The notes under the pieces are model-generated. The model searched no databases. It had not been told where the DNA came from and saw only the letters and a program-made list of their open reading frames with translations. Source: Bryobacterales bacterium (GTDB taxonomy: Bacteria; Acidobacteriota; Terriglobia; Bryobacterales; Bryobacteraceae). From it: 64,000 bases of DNA. Every line of letters starts with the position of its first letter. Within the stretch, counting starts at the first letter, position 1. Of the stretch, positions 35,691 through 44,887 are shown one piece after another. The translations under genes were made by a program, and so were the position numbers. The stretch is from the NCBI GenBank assembly GCA_020846745.1, contig JADLDI010000131.1, forward strand, positions 1 through 64,000, written 5' to 3'.

Positions 35691-36636
35691 ACAACTCGTG
35701 CCGCCCGTCTCCCGCTACATCCCGCACCTTCGCTCGAAACGCTTCCATATCCGACTTCGACAGCGGCTGGAAGTTCCGCACCAGCTTCAAGTTATGCTGT
35801 AGCTGCGCCATCGATGTCATCCCAACCACCTGCGCCGTCACCGGCAGGCTCAGACAATAGCGGAAGCACTCGTCCGAGGTCAGCTTCAGTTCCTGAATCA
35901 GTCGCCCTTGCGGGTGCCCTCCGGCCAGTCCCTTCATCCCGATCACGCCGACGTTCTTCTGTAAACACACCGGCACTACCTGGTTCTGAAAACTCCTGTA
36001 ATGCGCATCGAGCACGTTAATCGGCATCTGCGCCGTGTCCCAGGCGTGCGGCTTGCCCAGCATCTTCAAGTGGATCTGCGGATCTTTGTGGCCGGTAAAC
36101 CCGATGAACCGCACCTTGCCTTGTTTGCGGGCCTCCAGCGCCGCCTTCAGACCTCCCTTTTCGAACACCCAGTCCGGATCGTTGTCGTACACCATCTCAT
36201 GGAACTGCCACAGGTCCAGGTGATCCGTCTTCAACCGCCGCAGGCTCTCCTCCAGGTTCTTCATCGACCCGGCGTAGTCCCGCTCGCAGTTCTTGGTCAT
36301 CAGGAATACCTTGCTCCGGCGTCCATCCATCGCGAGGGCCTTGCCCATCACTTCTTCGCTATGGCCGTCGTGATAATCCCAGGCATTGTCGAAGAAGGTT
36401 AACCCTTCGTCGATCGCCGCATGCATCATCCGCATCGCTTCCTTCTCATCCTTCACCGCGCCGATGTGCCACCCGCCCAGGCACAGAATCGATACCCGTT
36501 GCCCCGTTCTGCCCAGAACCCGTGTCGGCACACCGTTCGGCCCGGCCGCACTCGTCTGAGCAATCACCTGTTGCGCCAGCGTCGCAATTCCCGCTCCCAT
36601 CAGTACCTCTCGTCTGCTCGCTTGTTCGCTTTGCAT
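35629..36636 (-). CDS. Tat-exported aldo/keto reductase
   Basis: 335 residues with a twin-arginine leader (ASRREVLMGAGIATLA). The (beta/alpha)8 reductase carries the catalytic tetrad: Asp in FFDNAWDYHDG, Tyr in the same segment, Lys in VFLMTKNCER and His in LWQFHEMVYD. It lacks the C-terminal ferredoxin-like cysteines of some relatives. Its export with bound NADP would need the Tat route. Substrate unknown. Its 3' end is encoded on the opposite strand of the Uma2 C-terminus. Confidence 0.9.
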   Translation of the reverse strand: MQSEQASRREVLMGAGIATLAQQVIAQTSAAGPNGVPTRVLGRTGQRVSILCLGGWHIGAVKDEKEAMRMMHAAIDEGLTFFDNAWDYHDGHSEEVMGKALAMDGRRSKVFLMTKNCERDYAGSMKNLEESLRRLKTDHLDLWQFHEMVYDNDPDWVFEKGGLKAALEARKQGKVRFIGFTGHKDPQIHLKMLGKPHAWDTAQMPINVLDAHYRSFQNQVVPVCLQKNVGVIGMKGLAGGHPQGRLIQELKLTSDECFRYCLSLPVTAQVVGMTSMAQLQHNLKLVRNFQPLSKSDMEAFRAKVRDVAGDGRHELFKSSKTYDGPHHRRQHGFEV

Positions 36637-36963
36637 GTCGAAATTCTACTAAATCCTTTTTCCCGATGTCCCCTAAAGTAAACACCTGAGTCGGCCGATT
36701 GTACCTGTGAACAGGAAGTGACAGACATGACACCCAATCCTGCATTCCCGCTTCCACCGCTTCCGCCGCCTCCACGCGGCCCGGTAATACCATTCCACAT
36801 GCCCAGTACACCCCAATCGATCGTTTTCCCGAGGAAGGCGCCTGGCCGAGCTACGCTCTATGTACCTATTCCTATGAGCGATAACCCTCGCCCAGTCCGC
36901 ACTTACATGGTAGGATGAGTCTATCCGCTCGTCAGGGAGGATCTTTGGGGCCAGGATTTGTCT
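36637..36963. other. Divergent intergenic region with a palindrome
   Basis: 327 bases between the aldo/keto reductase and the ExeA-like gene. It contains a perfect inverted repeat CCTGTGAACAGG at 36704-36715 and one small plus-strand frame (36727-36918). No hairpin terminator or known RNA is evident. Confidence 0.4.
36727..36918 (+). CDS. Possible proline-rich micro-ORF, 63 residues
   Basis: A frame from ATG 36727 to a TGA at 36918, with an AGGAAG ribosome-site-like sequence eight bases upstream. The product is Pro-rich at the start (PAFPLPPLPPPPRGP) with no domain. It precedes the ExeA-like gene by 45 bases on the same strand. It could be a leader peptide or chance; the coding statistics are not convincing. 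Confidence 0.25.
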   Translation: MTPNPAFPLPPLPPPPRGPVIPFHMPSTPQSIVFPRKAPGRATLYVPIPMSDNPRPVRTYMVG

Positions 36964-37854
36964 ATGTATAACGCTTTCTTCGGTTTCACCGAAAGTCCAT
37001 TTAACCTGAGCCCCGATCCAGGCTTCTTTTACAGGTCGCAGCAGCACGAAGAAGCGCTCGCGAACCTCATCTACGGCGTTCAGTCCCGTAAAGGTTTTAT
37101 CGTTCTCACCGGAGAAGTCGGCACAGGCAAAACCACCATGCTGGAGTGCCTGCGCGACTATCTCTACGCCCAGCGTATTGAGTTTGCTTTCATCTTCAAC
37201 TCGCGTATCAAGCCCGACGAGTTATATGAGATGATCGCTTACGATCTCGATTTGCGATGCAATCGTCAATCGAAGACCGACATCATCTATTCCCTGAACG
37301 ATCTCCTCATTCAACAGTCGAATGATGGCCGGACCACCGTCCTCATCGTCGATGAGGCTCACAACCTCGAATGGGACGTTCTCGAAGAGATCCGCATGCT
37401 CGGCAACTTCGAAAACCGCACGGGTAAGCTGCTGCAGGTGATTCTCGCCGGCCAGCCCGAATTCGACCGCAAACTGGATGCTCCCAACCTGCGCCAGCTC
37501 AAACAGCGCGTCGTTCTCCGCTGCACACTTAAGCCTTTCAACCAGTTTGAAACTTCCGAATACATCCAGGCTCGTCTGGCCAAAGTCGGCATGCCCGATC
37601 AAACCGTGTTCCCGCCCGATGTCCTGGCTGAAGTTCATGTACGCAGCCAAGGCATCCCGCGCGTCATCAACGCGCTCTGCGACAACCTGCTGCTGACCGC
37701 CTTCGCGCTCGAAACTCCTCTCACCACCATCGAGATGCTCGACGAAGTCTGCAACGACATGCGCCTCGAATGGCCCGGCAGGCGCCTTCGCGTCCGCGGC
37801 GGTTTCTCCGAAGAAAACCTTCGCCCGACACCGCAGATGCTGCGCGGAGAGTAA
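36964..37854 (+). CDS. ExeA/GspA-like AAA ATPase
   Basis: 296 residues from the ATG at 36964 (AGGA seven bases upstream; an in-frame TTG lies six bases earlier). The N-terminus FFGFTESPFNLSPDPGFFY is the hallmark of the ExeA/GspA and MSHA-biogenesis ATPase group. Walker A is GEVGTGKTT (50-58), Walker B is VLIVDEAHNL, and the sensor region lies around SQGIPRVINALCDN. There is no membrane helix or peptidoglycan-binding domain after the ATPase, unlike full ExeA. Relatives help assemble secretion or polysaccharide machines; no such genes are adjacent. Confidence 0.88.
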   Translation: MYNAFFGFTESPFNLSPDPGFFYRSQQHEEALANLIYGVQSRKGFIVLTGEVGTGKTTMLECLRDYLYAQRIEFAFIFNSRIKPDELYEMIAYDLDLRCNRQSKTDIIYSLNDLLIQQSNDGRTTVLIVDEAHNLEWDVLEEIRMLGNFENRTGKLLQVILAGQPEFDRKLDAPNLRQLKQRVVLRCTLKPFNQFETSEYIQARLAKVGMPDQTVFPPDVLAEVHVRSQGIPRVINALCDNLLLTAFALETPLTTIEMLDEVCNDMRLEWPGRRLRVRGGFSEENLRPTPQMLRGE

Positions 37855-37901
37855 GCAGGACGCCAGCCTTTAGCTGCCGCCCTGCCGCTAAACCGTACCA
37901 A

Positions 37902-39092
37902 CTAAGCCGAACGGAAGATCTCGTTTAAACGCCGCGCCACGATCTTGTGCTGATCGCCCTGCATCAGCCACACCGATACCATCAACTTGCCCGGACCCCG
38001 GCCCGATATCGCGATCGGCGGTTCGCCCTCACGCAACTGCTTCATCACGTCGCGCACTTTCACCTTAATCTTCGCTTCGTCCCACTCCATCACGAAGTGG
38101 GGCCTCTCGTTGGCGACTTCCGGTGTCTCTTCGCGCATCTCTGCGCCCTTGATGCCCTTCAGCATCTCCGTCATTTCCGACACGCGCCGCGACAGCATCT
38201 GCCGCTCCGCTTCATGGTCGACGCGCAGAAACCGTTCCAGCGCAGCCACCATTCCCACGATCTCTTCCTTGCCTACCTTCATCCCGCGCCCAATCCCGCC
38301 CGCGGGGCTGAGACCGGGCAGGCCTGCTTCCGTCAGATCGGCACGGCCCACCAGAATGCCGGCAGACTGCGGACCAAGCAACCCTTTGCCACCCGAAAAT
38401 GCCACCAGATCGAATCCCATTTGCACGTACTGCCATAAGCGCTCCTTCGGCGGTACATCCGCGGCCGCGTCCATAAAGGTCGGAATATTGTACTTCTTCC
38501 CGATCTCCACCCACTCCGCCCGCTTGATCTTACCCTTCGAATCATCCTTGTTCATGAAGAACAGCATTGCCGTCTTCGGCCCAATTGCCTTCTCAACGTC
38601 TTCCCACGTTTCCACCGGCACAATCTTGGCGCCCACCAGCGTCATCTGATGCTCATACCCGGACCGGTGCGCCTTCTGCTGAATCACCTCGCTCGGTATG
38701 CCCGTGGTGTCCGGCAGTTGCTGCAGCTTCTTGTGGTCGCCCCGAGCCATACACGCCACCGTCGCCACCGTGATACCCGAAGCCGCCCCTCCGGTCACCA
38801 CCGCGCCCGGTACGTTCAGCATCTCCGCGATCCGCTTGCCGGCCTTCTTCTGCAGGTCGGGCAAGTCGACGAAGTATTTCGCCGCTTCATCCATCGCGGC
38901 GATCACTTCCGGCGGCATGAGCGACCCGCCTAATACCGTCACCGTACCCATTCCATTGATCAACGGCTTTACTCCCAGCCGCGTATAAACGTTTTCGCCC
39001 TGCACCTTGGCTCCTGCCGCGGCTCCTGCCGCCATCAGCAGCGGACTCGCCGCCGTGCCCTGCAAAACTGCCCGTCTCGTTGTTCTCGCCAT
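37902..39092 (-). CDS. Tat-exported SelA-like PLP-dependent enzyme
   Basis: 396 residues: a Tat leader (RTTRRAVLQGTAASPLLMAAG) followed by a fold type I PLP enzyme. VVTGGAASGITVATVACMARG is the cofactor-phosphate region, FMDAAADVPP gives the Asp that contacts the pyridine nitrogen, and SGGKGLLGPQSAGILVG contains the Schiff-base Lys. The pattern matches the SelA/D-glucosaminate-6-phosphate ammonia-lyase (DgaE) group, not a true selenocysteine synthase, since no sel genes are near. Export of a PLP enzyme is unusual. A 12-bp tandem duplication lies in the leader. Confidence 0.87.
   Translation of the reverse strand: MARTTRRAVLQGTAASPLLMAAGAAAGAKVQGENVYTRLGVKPLINGMGTVTVLGGSLMPPEVIAAMDEAAKYFVDLPDLQKKAGKRIAEMLNVPGAVVTGGAASGITVATVACMARGDHKKLQQLPDTTGIPSEVIQQKAHRSGYEHQMTLVGAKIVPVETWEDVEKAIGPKTAMLFFMNKDDSKGKIKRAEWVEIGKKYNIPTFMDAAADVPPKERLWQYVQMGFDLVAFSGGKGLLGPQSAGILVGRADLTEAGLPGLSPAGGIGRGMKVGKEEIVGMVAALERFLRVDHEAERQMLSRRVSEMTEMLKGIKGAEMREETPEVANERPHFVMEWDEAKIKVKVRDVMKQLREGEPPIAISGRGPGKLMVSVWLMQGDQHKIVARRLNEIFRSA
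39009..39032. repeat. 12-bp tandem duplication in the SelA-like gene leader
   Basis: GGCTCCTGCCGC occurs twice in direct succession (39009-39020, 39021-39032). On the coding strand it gives repeated Ala-Ala-Gly-Ala at the signal peptide cleavage region. Confidence 0.85.
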
Positions 39093-39164
39093 TGCCGGCC
39101 CTCCCGAAAGTTGTTGGTAACGAACCCCTCCATCCTACGCCCCATACCTTCTACAATCAAATGG

Positions 39165-39722
39165 ATGAGACTTTGTACCAACCTAGTGCTTACGCTCCTG
39201 CTGGCTGCGGCCGCCGTGCCGGCCCAGGAAACCGGTCGGATCAAGGCGGTCGGCAAGCCCGGCAACGCTGGTGTGTGGGTGAATGGCAAGTACCTCGGCC
39301 CCGCTGCCCGCTTCACTGTTGCTGAAAAATACGACGTTGCGGCTGGCGACGTGGAAGTAATGATTCGTGAACCGCGCTATGAGGACTTCACCACTAAAGC
39401 CACGATCCGCCCCGGCAAAACCACCAAACTGAAATATCACCTGAAGAAAGTTGAGCCCGCCAAGCCGCCATTCGGACGTTTGCGCTTTGGCGGTGGCGAG
39501 CCGGAGTCCTACATCTCCGTCGCCGCTGGTGACACCTCTGCTGTATTCATCAACGGCAAGTTTTACGGTTACATCGACGAGCTGAACAACGCCGGAGGTG
39601 GCCTGTTGTTGAACCCCGGTACCTATGAAGTGTCGTTCGATTCGCCGCTGTTCGGCGCCTTCAAGCAGAACGTCACCATTGAAGCAAACAAGGTGACCAT
39701 CATTCCGCTCAAGCGCCGCTAG
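39165..39722 (+). CDS. Exported PEGA-like domain protein
   Basis: 185 residues with a signal peptide (RLCTNLVLTLLLAAAAVPAQ). Two similar beta modules follow: VWVNGKYLGPAARF...VAAGDVEVMI and VFINGKFYGYIDELNN...LNPGTYEVSF. The NG-K-x-x-G then PG-x-Y-x-V pattern is that of PEGA domains found in surface proteins. I start at ATG 39165. A TACAAT eight bases before that ATG may be the -10, giving almost no leader. A bidirectional terminator follows. Confidence 0.75.
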   Translation: MRLCTNLVLTLLLAAAAVPAQETGRIKAVGKPGNAGVWVNGKYLGPAARFTVAEKYDVAAGDVEVMIREPRYEDFTTKATIRPGKTTKLKYHLKKVEPAKPPFGRLRFGGGEPESYISVAAGDTSAVFINGKFYGYIDELNNAGGGLLLNPGTYEVSFDSPLFGAFKQNVTIEANKVTIIPLKRR

Positions 39723-39739
39723 TCCCCGGTTTTGAAACG

Positions 39740-39780
39740 AAAAGGGCACGTCAGCGCGCCACCGCCGTGTGCCCTTTTTT
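39740..39780. terminator. Bidirectional terminator between PEGA-like and lactonase genes
   Basis: A 10-bp perfect stem (AAAAGGGCAC at 39740-39749, complement at 39769-39778) with T-rich right flank and A-rich left flank, lying between two convergent genes whose stops are at 39722 and 39801. Confidence 0.85.
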
Positions 39781-39800
39781 CAACCCGCTCTTATAAATGG

Positions 39801-40934
39801 CTACACTCTCAAAAATTTGAGACAGACGGGTGCGCCCACCTCCACGCTCTGCCCCGTCGGCTTCAGCTTGCCCGTCTTCTGATCGATCGAAAAGACCACG
39901 ATGTTGTCCGAATCCTGATTCGCCGCAAGCAGGTATCTCCCCGTCGGGTCGATATTGAAATTTCGCGGCGTCTTGCCCTGCGTTGGTGTCTGCTCCACTG
40001 TTGTCAGCTTTCCGTCCTTGCCGATCGTGAACACCGCGATCGAATCGTGCCCCCGATTCGAGCAATACAGAAATTTCCCCGTCGGATGGCAGAGCACTTC
40101 CGCCGTATGACTGACGCCCTTCCAGCCGGCAGGCAAGGTGGAGATGTATTGGATTTCCGTGAGCGCTCCTTTTGCCTTGTCGAACGAAAAAGCGGTGACT
40201 GCATTCCCCATTTCGCTGTTTGAGTAAGCATACTTGAGCGACGGATGTAAGTTAAAATGCCGCGGACCGCCTCCAGGATGCACCTTGGCAAACGGCGGAT
40301 CGTTTGGGCTCAACTGACACTTGGCCGCGTCCAGCTTATAAACTTTCACCTGATCTAACCCAAGATCGGCAACAAAAATAAACCTGTTGTCAGGTGTAAT
40401 ATTCACCGAATGCGCATGCGGCCCCTTCTGCCGCCGCGGATCGATGCTCGATCCTTCGTGCTGTATGAACGACGCCGCCTCCTTCAGCCGGCCATCTGCT
40501 TCCAGCGGAAACGCTGCCACGCTGCCGCTTCCGTAATTCGCCAATACGACGTTCTTTCCGGTGTGGTCGACCAGCAGATGGCAAGGTGACGTGCCGCGTG
40601 AACTGACTTCGTTCAACTTCTTCAGCTTCCCCGTGGCCGCATCCATCTCGAACGCACTAAGGCCAACACCCTTTTTCGGATCGGCCGATTCGTCCACCGC
40701 ATACAGATACTTCCGATTCGGGTGGATCGTGAGGAACGATGGGTCGCGAGTCTCGGCAACAAGCTCGGCGTTGCTGAGCTTCCCGTTCGCCGCATCGAAC
40801 GTCAACGCATAGATGCCCTTACTCTTGCCGCCCTTCCGCGTGTACGTGCCGGCGTAAACACGAAACTCGCTCTTGCCGGCTGCCCCCAGTGGAATGGCGG
40901 CCGCAGTGGAGGCGACGAAGTCTCTTCTGGTCAT
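39801..40934 (-). CDS. Exported lactonase-family (6-phosphogluconolactonase-type) propeller
   Basis: 377 residues from ATG 40932-40934. A Tat-like leader (MTRRDFVASTAAAIPLGAAG) precedes a seven-bladed propeller of the YbhE/lactonase_B family: VYAGTYTRKGGKSKGIYAL, LTIHPNRKYLYAVDES, LVDHTGKNVVLANYGSGSV, HAHSVNITPDNRFIFVADLG and PRHFNLHPSLKYAY. Acidic and His residues of the active-site pocket (HAHSV, GPRHF) are present. Relatives hydrolyse 6-phosphogluconolactone or muconolactone, but an exported member probably acts on another lactone. It is preceded by a TAGTAT sequence close to the start. Confidence 0.87.
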   Translation of the reverse strand: MTRRDFVASTAAAIPLGAAGKSEFRVYAGTYTRKGGKSKGIYALTFDAANGKLSNAELVAETRDPSFLTIHPNRKYLYAVDESADPKKGVGLSAFEMDAATGKLKKLNEVSSRGTSPCHLLVDHTGKNVVLANYGSGSVAAFPLEADGRLKEAASFIQHEGSSIDPRRQKGPHAHSVNITPDNRFIFVADLGLDQVKVYKLDAAKCQLSPNDPPFAKVHPGGGPRHFNLHPSLKYAYSNSEMGNAVTAFSFDKAKGALTEIQYISTLPAGWKGVSHTAEVLCHPTGKFLYCSNRGHDSIAVFTIGKDGKLTTVEQTPTQGKTPRNFNIDPTGRYLLAANQDSDNIVVFSIDQKTGKLKPTGQSVEVGAPVCLKFLRV

Positions 40935-41111
40935 GAGAATTAATACTACCCCAATCGCTGTGTAACTGTTGTGTGCGTTTCGCACTCTATCCCTGGCGGG
41001 CGACAGCCTACCCTATCTGAGTCCGTCGGGAGACTCAAGGAATAGTCGTCGAGAAGTACCACCAGTCAGAACTGGGCTAAAGAATGCCGTCCCCAGTCCG
41101 ATTAGTAGGCC

Positions 41112-42431
41112 ATGTTGTTCCGTTATTTTTCCTGCTCTGTTTTTCTCGCGCTCGTCGGGACAGCAACTATCACACGGGCTGCTGAGTCCATTACCCCGCT
41201 GCCCCCTACGGTCCGCTTGCGTGCCGAGCAGGGGTATCATGTTCAGCGCCGTCTGGAAGTTACTGCCACCCCCGGTGTTTCCCTTCTGTCGGCCCGTTGG
41301 TCCGGTGGAACCTGGTTCCTGTCGATGCTTTCTTCGACAAAGGCCCCCGCATATCTTCAAATGACAGGCATTGCAACAAGCCTGCAGCCCGGAGTCTACT
41401 CCGGTTTGCTTACACTCCGTTCGCCTGTTGCGGCCGCGAATAATCCGCAAGTTATTCGCGTCGAGTTGGAAGTTACTCCCAAAGCAACACGTTCTCCGGT
41501 CTCTGTCTTCCGCGATTCTCTAGGCGTCGTCCGCTCGGCCGAACCCGGCCTCTCCTTCACCAGTTCTGGCGCAACGCAGTCGTCTGATCCTTCCGCCTCC
41601 CAAGCCAGCACTGGTGAGACTTTCGTCGTCGCGCGATCATCCGCCAATTCCATCGCCGCCAACGTCTACTTCCCCGCTTCACGTACGTGGTCCAATTGGC
41701 AGGTGTCCGGCGGCAGCATCGCCGGACGTCCCTCCGTCGCTGCGGTTTCCTCCATGCAGGCCTATGTCCTCGCGCGCGACTCTTACGGGTCATACTGGAT
41801 GCTGCCGTTCTCCCGAAACACCGGTTTCGGCAGTTGGGTCTTCCTCGGCGGCACACTGGCCACCGATCCTGCGACTGCCGCATGCCCCGACGGAAACTTC
41901 TGGGTGGCCGGCCGCGACCAGTACGGCAATGTCTGGGTTCGCCAGTACCGCCCAGGCTCCGGGCCCGGCAACTGGATCCAGGTTGGCTCTCAGTTGCAGG
42001 GCTCTCCTGGCCTTGCTTGCGGCACGGACAATGCGGCCTACGTGGCCGCCCGCGACCTGTCAAATGTGGTTAGCATGATCCGCTTCGACGGCGTTTCTCC
42101 TTCGCCCGCATATGCCGCGACAGGCCTGACAGCGGCCACGGATCCTGCCGTGGCGATTACCGGTCACGGTGTCGTCTTTGCGGTCTTCACTGATGCGGCG
42201 CGCGCCGTTTGGTTTCGCCCCTTCACCGAAGGAACTGGTAACAACTGGGGCCAATGGATGAGCGCCGGCGGCTCAATCGCCCGATTCTCTTCCGCTGCGG
42301 TCCGCGGCCTGCTCTTCATCGCCGGAGCCGATGCGTATGGGAATCTCTCCTGGTACCGGTCGTCACCCGCTGCCTGGACGGCCACTCCAGGCGCCGTCGC
42401 CGGTGGCGCCCTCTCCTCGGCGCCTCGCTAG
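41112..42431 (+). CDS. Secreted lectin-like propeller protein with N-terminal Ig-like domain
   Basis: 439 residues with a signal peptide (FSCSVFLALVGTATITRAA). Residues about 30-125 look like a BACON/Ig-like strand domain (SLLSARWSGGTWFLSML, LQPGVYSGLLTL). Residues about 150-430 show five or more copies of a blade with the order VVARSSANSIAANVYFP...WSNWQVSGGSIAGRPSVA, where each blade ends W-x-x-W-x-x-x-GG. This is the layout of PLL/fucose-lectin-like propellers. It is probably a surface carbohydrate binder; no catalytic site is seen. Confidence 0.75.
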   Translation: MLFRYFSCSVFLALVGTATITRAAESITPLPPTVRLRAEQGYHVQRRLEVTATPGVSLLSARWSGGTWFLSMLSSTKAPAYLQMTGIATSLQPGVYSGLLTLRSPVAAANNPQVIRVELEVTPKATRSPVSVFRDSLGVVRSAEPGLSFTSSGATQSSDPSASQASTGETFVVARSSANSIAANVYFPASRTWSNWQVSGGSIAGRPSVAAVSSMQAYVLARDSYGSYWMLPFSRNTGFGSWVFLGGTLATDPATAACPDGNFWVAGRDQYGNVWVRQYRPGSGPGNWIQVGSQLQGSPGLACGTDNAAYVAARDLSNVVSMIRFDGVSPSPAYAATGLTAATDPAVAITGHGVVFAVFTDAARAVWFRPFTEGTGNNWGQWMSAGGSIARFSSAAVRGLLFIAGADAYGNLSWYRSSPAAWTATPGAVAGGALSSAPR

Positions 42432-42570
42432 ACTAACCTGGCCAGTCCCGGCTCAACAAGCAAGCCATGTCAACTGAGGCGGTCCATCTACCCGGGCCGC
42501 CTTACCCTCTTCTTGCGCTGCTAATCCGTCCCCTCCTCACGCTACAATCGATAACTTGGGCCAAAATTTA

Positions 42571-43869
42571 ATGAGCAATATTATCGTTCTCGGAGCGCAG
42601 TGGGGAGATGAAGGGAAAGGTAAAATCGTCGACCTCTTCTCCGATCGCTTCGATATCGTCGCCCGTTATCAGGGTGGCCACAACGCCGGACATACCGTCT
42701 TCATCGGCCAACAGAAGTACGTTCTCAAATTGATTCCTTCGGGCATTCTTCGCCCCGGCAAATTGGCCGTTATCGGCAACGGCGTTGTCATCGACCCTGT
42801 CGCCCTGCTTTCGGAAATCGAAACCCTCGAACATGCCGGCATCGACGTCCGCAACCAGCTAGCCATCTCGAACCGCGCGCACGTGATCTTTCCCTTCCAC
42901 CGTTTGGTAGAGAAGATCTCTGAAGATTCGCCCGATCGCGTGGCCATCGGAACCACCTCGCGCGGCATCGGCCCCTGCTACGAAGACAAAATCGGCCGCC
43001 GCGGAATCCGTATTGCCGATCTCATCGATCCCGCTGCCTTCGCCGCTCTCTATCAGCCTCTCCGCAAGGATAAGCAGTCAATCGCAAAGGCCTTCGGGAT
43101 ACAGACGCTTGACGACGATGTACTCGACTCCTATCGCGAACTTGCCGAACGGATTCGTCCCATGGTGCGCGACACCGCCTACCTGTTAAACGATGCCATC
43201 CGCTCCGGCAAGCGCATTCTGCTCGAAGGCGCACAGGGCACAATGCTCGACATCGACCACGGCACCTATCCTTTCGTCACATCCTCTTCCGCCGCCGCCG
43301 GTGGCGCCTGCACAGGCACCGGCCTTGCGCCCACTCGCATCAACGGCATAGTCGGAGTCTCCAAAGCCTATATCACCCGCGTCGGCGCCGGCCCCTTCCC
43401 CTCTGAGATTCACGACCCACGCGGCGACACCATTCGCCACGCGGGCAACGAATTCGGTTCCGTCACCGGCCGTCCCCGACGTTGCGGCTGGTTCGATGTA
43501 CCCCTGCTCCGCTACACCGCTACTGTCAACGGTTTCGACTCCCTCATTGTCACCAAACTCGACGTGCTCGATGCGCTTGCCGAGATCCCGGTCTGCGTCG
43601 GCTACGAACTCGACGGGAAAACAATCAGTGAGATGCCCGCCCGGCAGGACGCATTAGCCGAAGCAAAACCTCTCTTCGAAACCCTTCCCGGTTGGCAGAC
43701 GAAAACTTTCGGCATCACGCGTCTCGAAGACCTGCCGCAGCGCGCCAGAGATTATCTCCACATCCTCGAACAGAAGACCGGCATCGAAGTAGGCTGTGTC
43801 TCCACTGGCCCCGAGCGCAACCAGACGCTCATCGTTCCAGGTTCCCGCTTACAGAAACTTCTCTGCTAG
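42571..43869 (+). CDS. purA: Adenylosuccinate synthetase
   Basis: 432 residues from ATG 42571. VLGAQWGDEGKGKIVDLF contains the GTP-binding and catalytic Asp, GGHNAGHTV the catalytic His, and TTSRGIGPCYEDKIGRRGIR and TGRPRRCGWFD further signature regions. It joins IMP and aspartate with GTP in AMP synthesis. A TACAAT at 42543-42548 may be a -10. Full length and intact. Confidence 0.97.
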   Translation: MSNIIVLGAQWGDEGKGKIVDLFSDRFDIVARYQGGHNAGHTVFIGQQKYVLKLIPSGILRPGKLAVIGNGVVIDPVALLSEIETLEHAGIDVRNQLAISNRAHVIFPFHRLVEKISEDSPDRVAIGTTSRGIGPCYEDKIGRRGIRIADLIDPAAFAALYQPLRKDKQSIAKAFGIQTLDDDVLDSYRELAERIRPMVRDTAYLLNDAIRSGKRILLEGAQGTMLDIDHGTYPFVTSSSAAAGGACTGTGLAPTRINGIVGVSKAYITRVGAGPFPSEIHDPRGDTIRHAGNEFGSVTGRPRRCGWFDVPLLRYTATVNGFDSLIVTKLDVLDALAEIPVCVGYELDGKTISEMPARQDALAEAKPLFETLPGWQTKTFGITRLEDLPQRARDYLHILEQKTGIEVGCVSTGPERNQTLIVPGSRLQKLLC

Positions 43870-43906
43870 CTCTACCCTCTACTCTCAGGATTAGAAAGCT
43901 ACTCTG

Positions 43907-44887
43907 ATGCACGTTCTCGTCGCCGGCGGCGCCGGCTATATCGGGTCGCACACCGCGAAAGCGCTGGCGGCCGCCGGGCACACGCCCATTGTTTACGACA
44001 ATTTTGAAAAAGGCCATCACTGGGCTGCAAAATACGGCCCTGTGGTCGAGGGCGATCTCGCTGATCGCCCCCGCTTGGCCGAAACTTTCCGTTCTCATCC
44101 GATCGACGGCGTCATTCACTTCGCCGCCTACATCGCCGTCGGCGAATCGATGCGCGAACCGGAGATGTACTTCCGCAACAACGTCTCGAACACGCTCAAC
44201 CTGCTCGGCGCCATGCGCGACGCCGGCGTCAAGCGCATCGTCTTCTCCTCTACCGCGGCTGTCTACGGCACGCCTGAGCGTTCGCCCATCCCGGAAGATC
44301 ACCCCCTGCGGCCAGATTCCGTTTATGGCGATTCCAAACTCATGGTCGAGCGAATCCTCGATTGGTTCGGCCTCGCCCATGGCATCGCTTCCGCCAAACT
44401 GCGCTACTTCAACGCCTCCGGAGCCGACCCCGACGGCGAAGTCGGTGAAGACCATCATCCCGAAACGCACCTGATTCCTTTGGCGCTCGCCGCCGCTGCC
44501 GGCAAGATCTCGCATCTCTCGCTGTTCGGCACCGACTACCCCACCGTCGACGGTACCGCCGTTCGCGATTACATCCACGTCACGGACCTCGCCGCCGCCC
44601 ACCTCCGCGCCCTCGAATACCTCGGCCGCACCAGCCAATCCCTCACCGCCAACCTCGGCACCGGCCACGGCTTCACCGTCCGTCAGGTCATCCAGGCCGT
44701 CGAGCGCGCCACCGGCCGCCCCGTCCCGATCGTTGAATCCCCGCGCCGTGCCGGCGACTCCGTCGAACTCGTCGCCGACCCGTCGCGCGCCCGCCAGTTA
44801 CTCAACTGGACTCCCCAGCATTCCACTCTGGACGAAATCGTCCAAACGGCCTGGAACTGGTACCAGAGACTGACGCCAAAGGGCTGA
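43907..44887 (+). CDS. galE: UDP-glucose 4-epimerase
   Basis: 326 residues of the extended short-chain dehydrogenase fold: GGAGYIGSHT for NAD binding, the catalytic Ser in VFSSTAAVYG and the Tyr-x-x-x-Lys in SVYGDSKLMVERIL, then RYFNASGADPDGEVGEDHHPETHLIPL, a GalE-specific stretch. It interconverts UDP-glucose and UDP-galactose for surface polysaccharides. Its last 90 bases overlap a minus-strand frame belonging to a probable broken regulator. Confidence 0.95.
   Translation: MHVLVAGGAGYIGSHTAKALAAAGHTPIVYDNFEKGHHWAAKYGPVVEGDLADRPRLAETFRSHPIDGVIHFAAYIAVGESMREPEMYFRNNVSNTLNLLGAMRDAGVKRIVFSSTAAVYGTPERSPIPEDHPLRPDSVYGDSKLMVERILDWFGLAHGIASAKLRYFNASGADPDGEVGEDHHPETHLIPLALAAAAGKISHLSLFGTDYPTVDGTAVRDYIHVTDLAAAHLRALEYLGRTSQSLTANLGTGHGFTVRQVIQAVERATGRPVPIVESPRRAGDSVELVADPSRARQLLNWTPQHSTLDEIVQTAWNWYQRLTPKG

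Noticed and set aside
37855..37901. Weak hairpin TTTAGC...GCTAAA between two convergent genes
   Set aside because: The stem is only six base pairs with a 12-base loop and no T tract, too weak to call a terminator.
42478..42502. Hairpin GGCGG...CCGCC before purA
   Set aside because: Short stem with a long loop and an interrupted T-rich tail; it could be chance in GC-rich DNA.
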